Below are positions 58,827-64,000 of a stretch of DNA of 64,000 nt, piece by piece (the stretch's first letter is position 1; each line of letters opens with the position of its first letter). The notes under the pieces were generated by a model. That model was not told where the DNA came from and ran no database searches. It worked only from the letters and a program-made list of their open reading frames with translations. The DNA is from Arthrobacter sp. MA-N2 (lineage in GTDB: Bacteria > Actinomycetota > Actinomycetes > Actinomycetales > Micrococcaceae), in NCBI RefSeq assembly GCF_000517125.1, contig NZ_KI912155.1, positions 1,426,694 through 1,490,693 of the forward strand, written 5' to 3'. The translations under genes were made by a program, and so were the position numbers.

Positions 58827-59120
58827 CACCTCCGCCTCGCACGCGTGCACGATGACAACATGAGCTGGTTCGCAGGGGCCGTGAAGAGAGCGGGAGTGCC
58901 ACGAATCACGCCTCACGACCTCCGGCATTCAGCCGCGAGCTTTGCTGTATCAGCCGGGGCGAACGTCAAAGCGGTGCAAAGAATGCTCGGTCACAGCTCG
59001 GCAGCGATGACCCTGGACATCTATGCGGACCTGTTCGACGGGGATCTGGACTCAGTTTCAGACGCTCTGGATCACGCCGTCTCTCTGGCAAGTGTGGGCA
59101 AAATGTGGGCAAAACCCTGA
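58803..59120 (+). pseudogene. tyrosine recombinase/integrase, C-terminal fragment
   Basis: The remaining 105 residues hold the end of a phage-type integrase: SWFAGAVKRAGVPRITPHDLRHSAASFAVSAGANVKAVQRMLGHSSAAMTLDIYADLF, with the Arg-His of HDLRH, His of LGHSS and the nucleophilic Tyr of DIYADL. The N-terminal SAM-like domain and first catalytic Arg are missing, so it cannot recombine. The deletion point lies at about 58803, where it meets the minus-strand small gene. It is followed by a strong terminator and a tRNA-like att remnant. Confidence 0.85.
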
Positions 59121-59133
59121 TTTGGCCAAAGCA

Positions 59134-59177
59134 AAAGGCCCCCGTTCCCTTGTAAACAAAGGGAAGCAGGGGCCTTT
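59134..59177. terminator. strong hairpin terminator downstream of the integrase fragment
   Basis: AAAGGCCCC (59134-59142) pairs with GGGGCCTTT (59169-59177), and an inner stem TTCCCT/AGGGAA (59145-59150 with 59160-59165) extends it. A-run and T-run ends make it bidirectional in form. Confidence 0.8.
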
Positions 59178-59181
59178 CAAG

Positions 59182-59207
59182 TGGCGGTGACGGTGGGATT
59201 TGAAACC
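59182..59207 (-). tRNA. 3' remnant resembling a tRNA-Ser end (att site scar)
   Basis: On the minus strand GGTTTCAAATCCCACC followed by GTCACCGCCA reads like the T-loop, T-stem and acceptor end of a serine tRNA, with the terminal CCA encoded. The 5' side of the T-stem does not pair (AAAGG rather than GTGGG), and no tRNA body precedes it, so it is only the end duplicated by an integrating element. It lies just beyond the integrase fragment, the classic att arrangement. Family (Ser) is by recall of acceptor sequence. Confidence 0.5.
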
Positions 59208-59231
59208 TTTTCAGTCCTAATCAGGGCATGA

Positions 59232-59256
59232 AAAATCCTTAGAATTCAAGGATTTT
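59232..59256. repeat. 9-bp inverted repeat hairpin
   Basis: AAAATCCTT (59232-59240) is complementary to AAGGATTTT (59248-59256) with a 7-base loop containing GAATTC. It is AT-rich, unlike its surroundings, and lies 25 bases from the tRNA-like scar, as expected of attachment-site DNA or a small terminator. Confidence 0.5.
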
Positions 59257-59635
59257 GGTTACCTCAAATCACCCGTTTTTACATCGGATGTGCCCAAAAT
59301 GTGCCCAAAAAGTGCCCACGGCCGTGGGCTTTGATGGAGGCCCCAGCGGCGCTGAATCGCACCGCTTCCAAACCGACGGATCACGTTCGAAAGGGAAGGG
59401 CTTCGCCAATAGCTGCCGTTCCCGCGGAGCGAGCCCCGATATCTCGTGCGTGCCGTCCACGTGGGCTTTTGTAAGAGGCATCAAATGGGATACGACCGAT
59501 GGGCTCCAAAGCATCGACTCTGAGCACGGTCATTTCCGCTGACGTGAGATTCCTTCGCTTCTCGTTATTGAAAGGATTCCACTTTCTGAGCGGGTCGGCA
59601 TCTTCGGCCAGCGATGGGAAGTATGACTTCTAACT
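59257..59635. other. intergenic region with GTGCCCAAAA repeats
   Basis: No gene is supported. GTGCCCAAAA occurs at 59290-59299 and 59301-59310, and a third partial copy GTGCCCA at 59312-59318. The same spacing is seen for GTGGGCAAAA at 59094-59103 and 59105-59114 at the integrase end. The remainder up to the relaxase stop is without coding character. Confidence 0.5.
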
Positions 59636-62600
59636 TTAGATCCGCAGTCCCATGTCCCGTGTCGAAGGGGACGGCTGGTAAGGGTCCACCGCTGCCGTGG
59701 CGGGGCTGGTGCGGGAGTGGATAACAGTGGAGAGTTTCGTCTGGAGCCGTTGGCGCTGGTTTTGCCTGTCTGGTTCCTCCCAGCTGACTGGGGTTCCGAG
59801 CGGGTTGGCGTTGTCGGTGATGGCCCAGCGATCCCGGTAGATGAGGACCTCCTGCAGCGCTCGCCGTCGCCGGTCCGGGTCCGGGATCTTCTGGAGTTGC
59901 GATGCCAGGTCTTGCACCCATGGTTCTTGGCTGGTGGGGATGCGTGCGGCCACGAGTCTGGCGCGGTGGCGGATGCGTTGTTCGACTTGGGTAATGAGGT
60001 TGCTCAGGTCTGGCCGGTTGCTGGGGCACCGGACGAGCCCTTCGGGTGCTGCGTGGAGGTTGGCGGCGGTGCGTAGCCGGTGGTGGATGATGGCCGTGAG
60101 GTCGCGGACTTCGCCGTGGGGCGTCATTGCGTTGAGCACTTCGTGCTCGGCCATGTTCCGGTCATGTGCTACCAGACGCTTCCAGGCGGCGACGGCGGGG
60201 CCCCATGCCGGGGAGCGCCGCAGATCCCCGGCCGGACCGGGGGAGTTGGTGGTGAGGAAATCGGTGAGGTCGTCGTCGGCGGCGAGTTGGGTGAGGTAGT
60301 CGTGCTCGGCGGCGAGCTGGTGGAGGGTATCGGTGCTGTCCTGGAGTTCCTGCCGGGTTTCGTGTGCGGTGTGTTCGGCGCCCTCTGTGGCGAGGACCTG
60401 GCCGAGGATCTCCGGCCAGCCAGGCAGGCCGGCCGGATCAATCCGTTCGTCCGCGTCGGTATCGGGTTCGACGATGTAGGCGGTGTTGGTGGTCCGGCCG
60501 CGGGTCATGCCGACGTAGAACAGTTCGCGGGTGAGCCTGCCTTCGGTGACGACGATGTGCCCGGTGTCGACGGTGATTCCCTGCGCCCGGTGCGCTGTGG
60601 TTGCGTACCCCAATTCCGTAAACCCGGAGAGATAGTTCCGGTCAAGGTTGATGGTGGCGCCGGTGTCTTTTCTGACGCAGGGCACGCTGCCGGCTTCGGT
60701 GGGGGGTGCGGTGATGGTCAGGAGGGTGCCGTTGCGGATGAACCCGCCCAGGCTGTCCCTGATCCTTCGGTCGTTGCGACGGGCCAGGATCACGTCCCCG
60801 CACCCGGCAGTGAGGCCGTCGGCCAGGGGCACGGTGTGGCGGGTGTCAACGGCTCCAGTGGCGGCCCGGTCTTCCTGGGCGCGCCGGTTGAGGACGGTCA
60901 CGGTGTCATTGTCCGCGGCGATGAGGATGGAGGCCAGCCCTGCTTTCTCGTCGGCGGCCCATCCCGCGTAGGCTGCCTCCATCATCCGGTGCTCGTTTCC
61001 CGCCTGGATCCGGCCGTGTCGCTGGTACTCCAGGATCCCGTCCCAGTTCCCTGCCCGCAGGTGGAGCGATGCGGCGCTTTCCCAGGCGTGGGTGAAGCGG
61101 TGCAGTGAGGTCAGCCGCACGGCCCGGCCGGTGCGGTCTAACCAGCCGAGCATCCCGCCGGCGTCGATGGAGTCCAGCTGGGCAGGGTCACCGACCAGCA
61201 CCAGTTTCGCCCCGGCCGCGGACGCCATCGCGGTGAGGGCGGCGAGCTGGTAGGTGGGGACCATCGACGCTTCGTCGATGATGACGAGCTGGCCGGGGTG
61301 GAGCTGCCAGCGGGCGTGTTCGGCGGCGACGGTGGCGAGGACCTGCGCCGCCTGCCGCCGCCGCTTCTGAGTCGGGCCACTGACCAGGGGGTGTTCCAGG
61401 GCGTGTTCGGCGAGGAGGTAGCGGCGGGCGCGGTTGGCTGCTCCGGGGCCGTTGGATTCGTAGAGCCATTTCGTCACGTTCTCCGCTTCGAGTCCCAGCG
61501 CGTCGCCGAGGACGTCGGCGGACACGGCGGCCGGGGCGAGGGCGACCACGCTGCGGGGGCCGTGGACCTGTTGCCAGCCGTCGCTGACGGCTTTCATGGT
61601 GGCGGTCTTCCCTGCCCCGGCCGGGCCGGTGACCGCGTCCAGGCGGCGCCAGCTGGTCAGGATCTGGAGGGCGGCGTCCTGCTGGTCCGCGAACAGGACG
61701 GACCCGGCACTGCGGGGCGTGGCGGTGACGGCGTCGACGGCGTCCCAGGGCTCCAGACCGGGCGCGTCGGTGGCGTGGCTGGCGGCCATGATGGCTTCCT
61801 CGTCGGCGAGGATGCGGGTGTTGGTGAAGACCGTTCCGGTGACCGGGTCGAAAACCGTGTGCCCGTCCGTGGCGAGATCAGCCAAGGCGTTCTCCGGGGC
61901 GATGTACCGGTGGTCGTTGAGGGGGACGGAGAACGTCTGGGCGTCGTCGGCAAGGGCTTCGATCATCGCTGTGCGTTCGGCGGGGCTGGCCATCCGGATG
62001 TCGGCGCAGACGCGTTCGGCCTCGGCGAGCAGATTCCACCGGTTCCAGGTGGCGCGTTTTTGGGCGAGGAGGTCCATGACCAGCTGCCCGGTGACGTGCC
62101 GCCATTCCGCGGACAGGTCCGCACTCGTGAGGGGTCGGGTGCGGGACTGGTGGACAGTGGCGGTTATCAAGCGTTCCGGCGTGCAGCCAAGGCTTTCGGC
62201 CCGGCGGCGCCAGGACGTAAGCCGCTCGGTCAATGGTACGGGTTGGGCGTCCTTGGCCGTCGGGGTGGAGAGGGTGGCCTGCTGCCGCAGCTTCAGGACG
62301 GTGGCGTCGGAGGGATTGGTCCCGTGTTCGAGATTCCAGAGCCGGACTAGCCGGTCCTTCTCGAGTTCGATGATCCGTGCCCGGGCGGAGAACTCCGTGA
62401 TCAGCCCGGCATCGATCCCGGATAGCTCGCGGCTGGGGTTGCGTTCGACCGAGGCCGGTGCCCGCAGCTCGGTCTCGGTTCCCAGGCTGCGCCGCAGCTC
62501 GTCGAAGAGCAGGCCGTTGTAGTGCTCACTGGCCGCGACCACCGCCTTGTATAGGGTTCGGGAATCGAGAGTGGCCCACGCCCCGTCGCTCGTTCGTTGA

Positions 62601-63190
62601 ACGCGGTTGGCGACGACCAGGTGGGTGTGCAGTTGCGGATCGCCGGCCCGGGATTCCCAATGATCAAACGCTGCGGCGATGGCTCCGCGGACCGGGACGT
62701 GCGCCACGCCGCTGCGGCCGGTCCGGGTGCCGATGGCCCGGCGCTCGAGCCAGATCAGGGTGTCCTGCATGGCGCGGTGATGCGCCGCCAACACCTGATC
62801 CCGGACGTCTTGTGGGCTGAGGGCCCACAGGACCGAGACTGACTTCGGAACGCTGAATGTCAGGTCGAACCCGGCGACTGGGTGACGCGTTGATGTTCCG
62901 TCCCTGCCGGGCCCTGCCGGGGCGGTGGCCCGCCGCCCGTGCCGGCGGCCCAGCGGCTCACCGGTGACCGGATGCAGTGCTCCTTCGAAGACTGACTTCG
63001 CCGAATCATCCGTCAGGACAGTGCCGGGGAAAAGGCCAATACCGTCGATGCCGCTGCCCAGCCAGGTCCCGGCCGGGTTCCCGGACTTCGTGTAGTAGTC
63101 CGTCAGATCGCGCACGGTCACATCACCATGCGCCGTGGTCTTCAGCAGGTACTTCACCCCGGCATCCGCAGACAGCCGGGCAATGGACAT
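59636..63190 (-). CDS. MobF-family relaxase-helicase (TrwC/TraI type)
   Basis: The conjugative relaxase is about 1184 aa. The N-terminal domain begins MSIARLSADAGVKYLLK. It has DYYTKSG with tandem catalytic Tyr (32-33), and the HUH metal site in DHWESRAGDPQLHTHLVV (His177, His188, His190). The helicase half has Walker A TGPAGAGKTAT (about 515-525), VIIDEASMVPTYQLA, LVLVGDPAQLDSIDAGG and GYATTAHRAQGITVDTGHIVVTEG. It nicks and unwinds plasmid or ICE DNA at oriT. GTG at 63196 is also a possible start. A fairly long C-terminus (from about 960) is variable. No type IV coupling protein is in the window. Confidence 0.93.
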   Translation of the reverse strand: MSIARLSADAGVKYLLKTTAHGDVTVRDLTDYYTKSGNPAGTWLGSGIDGIGLFPGTVLTDDSAKSVFEGALHPVTGEPLGRRHGRRATAPAGPGRDGTSTRHPVAGFDLTFSVPKSVSVLWALSPQDVRDQVLAAHHRAMQDTLIWLERRAIGTRTGRSGVAHVPVRGAIAAAFDHWESRAGDPQLHTHLVVANRVQRTSDGAWATLDSRTLYKAVVAASEHYNGLLFDELRRSLGTETELRAPASVERNPSRELSGIDAGLITEFSARARIIELEKDRLVRLWNLEHGTNPSDATVLKLRQQATLSTPTAKDAQPVPLTERLTSWRRRAESLGCTPERLITATVHQSRTRPLTSADLSAEWRHVTGQLVMDLLAQKRATWNRWNLLAEAERVCADIRMASPAERTAMIEALADDAQTFSVPLNDHRYIAPENALADLATDGHTVFDPVTGTVFTNTRILADEEAIMAASHATDAPGLEPWDAVDAVTATPRSAGSVLFADQQDAALQILTSWRRLDAVTGPAGAGKTATMKAVSDGWQQVHGPRSVVALAPAAVSADVLGDALGLEAENVTKWLYESNGPGAANRARRYLLAEHALEHPLVSGPTQKRRRQAAQVLATVAAEHARWQLHPGQLVIIDEASMVPTYQLAALTAMASAAGAKLVLVGDPAQLDSIDAGGMLGWLDRTGRAVRLTSLHRFTHAWESAASLHLRAGNWDGILEYQRHGRIQAGNEHRMMEAAYAGWAADEKAGLASILIAADNDTVTVLNRRAQEDRAATGAVDTRHTVPLADGLTAGCGDVILARRNDRRIRDSLGGFIRNGTLLTITAPPTEAGSVPCVRKDTGATINLDRNYLSGFTELGYATTAHRAQGITVDTGHIVVTEGRLTRELFYVGMTRGRTTNTAYIVEPDTDADERIDPAGLPGWPEILGQVLATEGAEHTAHETRQELQDSTDTLHQLAAEHDYLTQLAADDDLTDFLTTNSPGPAGDLRRSPAWGPAVAAWKRLVAHDRNMAEHEVLNAMTPHGEVRDLTAIIHHRLRTAANLHAAPEGLVRCPSNRPDLSNLITQVEQRIRHRARLVAARIPTSQEPWVQDLASQLQKIPDPDRRRRALQEVLIYRDRWAITDNANPLGTPVSWEEPDRQNQRQRLQTKLSTVIHSRTSPATAAVDPYQPSPSTRDMGLRI

Positions 63191-63453
63191 CGTCACCGCA
63201 ATGCCACGGGAACACCCGCGCAATGCGGGCAGGCACCGAACTCGGGGCATGAGGTGGTGATGTTGTTTCGTCGTTGCTTCACCCCCCTTCATCGTCCGCA
63301 ACGGGCTCGGGGACATGACTACCGGCGGTCTGTCACCTTTCCGTCAACAGGTGGCACCCGCTTGGATGCCAGACGTGTAGCTCATGCGGGAGTATCTTCC
63401 GCGGGCCGAGGGGTGAGAATTGGGGTGCCGCTTGGTGACGTCTATTCACATTG
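63191..63453. other. relaxase upstream region (possible oriT)
   Basis: No gene is seen. Here MobF relaxase genes often have their transfer origin. One inverted repeat is visible: CACCT and AGGTG around a 10-base spacer (near 63339-63358). Whether it is oriT cannot be decided from sequence alone. Confidence 0.25.
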
Positions 63454-64000
63454 GTGCGGGTGAGCCCGTAGACGTGTATGACGCGGGGTCCGTGGGTGAG
63501 CCGGATTGTTGCCGTAGAGCAGTGCGCCACGAGGCGCTGTTTGTTACGAATGGAGGTGGGAGACCTTCGTCGCTTCGCCGTCGTAGCGGCGGGGTGAAGC
63601 TGGAGGCAGCCGTTCTCGGGGATCACCGAGAGCCGGTGGGAGCAGCCTCGACAAAGTCGGGCCGATTCAGGACTGCCGGATGGGTCGGGTCCGGTGAGCG
63701 AGACGGGAAGGTATACGAGAGGAACCGGTGTCGTTACGCCTCTTGAGGCAACGCCAGCTCCAACCCGGTGGATGTGGGCTGGTATGCGGTGCACGCCCGC
63801 CCCTCATTTCGGGTGGGGACTCCTGGTCGGGTTTGCTTTTCGCGGCCAGGAGTCCACGGTGAAAGTCTGCGGCGTAGCCGTGGCGATGCCTTAGGGTAGG
63901 GCCGGGTGCCTGGTAAGCCTCGGCAGAGCCTTAGAGCGATTGCTGTGCGCCAATTATCGGTTCCGTGCCGGTGGATTGCGGCGCCTATTTGAACAGGGGG
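63454..64000 (+). mobile_element. possible 5' part of a group II intron (cut by window edge)
   Basis: From GTGCG at 63454, a match to the group II 5' consensus GUGYG, the sequence is unusually rich in structured words without a real reading frame. Stretches such as GTCGGGCCGATTCAGGACTG, GGTGAGCGAGACGGGAAGG and GAGAGGAACCGGTG resemble domain I of bacterial group II introns as I remember them. A 108-codon frame across it is what such introns often show by chance. The intron-encoded reverse transcriptase would begin beyond 64000. It is on the plus strand, upstream of and divergent from the relaxase. Confidence 0.45.

Noticed and set aside
63420..63746. 108-codon open frame at the right edge
   Set aside because: Composition and context fit chance reading through a structured RNA (possible group II intron) better than a protein; no ribosome-binding site is seen.
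1..64000. CRISPR arrays and complete tRNA or rRNA genes
   Set aside because: No array of regularly spaced repeats and no complete tRNA or rRNA gene was found by eye. The only tRNA-like sequence is the 26-base 3' remnant at 59182-59207. A covariance-based tRNA search would settle this.

Overview
The window is high-GC, GC3-rich actinobacterial DNA. Gene content and protein character point to an Arthrobacter-group (Micrococcaceae) soil bacterium: an actinobacterial-type high-affinity [NiFe] hydrogenase, a large Lhr helicase, a MocR/YczE pair, and an intergenic palindrome of a kind I associate with Arthrobacter. The genus is an inference.

Layout. 1-1.6 kb is mobile-element debris (an internal piece of an IS21-type transposase abutting a recombinase tail) and gene-poor DNA. 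1.6-10.5 kb is a minus-strand operon for a group 1h-type [NiFe] hydrogenase. It reads hypA, hypB, small subunit, large subunit, a NifU/Rieske-like fusion, two DUF proteins (DUF5947 and DUF6084 types), an unknown 475-aa protein, a 39-aa membrane peptide, a maturation protease and hypC. Several of these genes overlap by 1-4 bases. hypD, hypE and hypF are not in the window. 10.5-21.4 kb is mixed chromosomal DNA: DedA, macro domain, an IS110 element, a pseudouridine synthase, a secreted phosphoesterase, an ArsR/SRPBCC pair, a MocR/YczE divergent pair with a visible palindromic operator, and a Nei-type glycosylase. 21.4-26.4 kb is one very large Lhr helicase. 26.5-36.4 kb holds envelope and stress functions: a DUF4232 lipoprotein, YcnI, an antiporter, an SRPBCC protein, a sulfite-oxidase-like Mo enzyme, a split DUF1254/DUF1214 pair, a DsbA-like protein and an aquaporin.

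36.7-40.3 kb is a carboxylate module (DctA transporter and PrpF-type isomerase, with a divergent LysR). 40.3-42.6 kb holds an exported two-domain protein that I read as an ADP-ribosyltransferase-like fold fused to beta-trefoil lectin-like repeats, with a 13-bp inverted repeat upstream. 42.9-54.5 kb is a second energy/redox block: a type II sulfide:quinone oxidoreductase, a MarR regulator, and a minus-strand cox-type operon. That operon comprises moaA, coxD, coxE, xdhC/coxF, coxS, coxL, coxM, coxG and a small protein. The large subunit carries AYRGAGR, the form II signature, so CO may not be its substrate.

55-58.3 kb has a divergent SDR/HxlR pair, two small membrane ORFs and an ATPase gene preceded by a perfect 12-bp inverted repeat overlapping its leader. 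58.4-64 kb is the scar or edge of an integrated element: a frameshifted small gene, a truncated tyrosine integrase with terminator, a tRNA-Ser-like 3' remnant, a MobF relaxase-helicase, and at the right edge what looks like the 5' part of a group II intron.

Together the H2, sulfide and Mo-hydroxylase modules would let a starved heterotroph feed electrons from trace inorganic or small substrates into its respiratory chain. That functional picture is inferred from family membership; nothing in the sequence shows expression.
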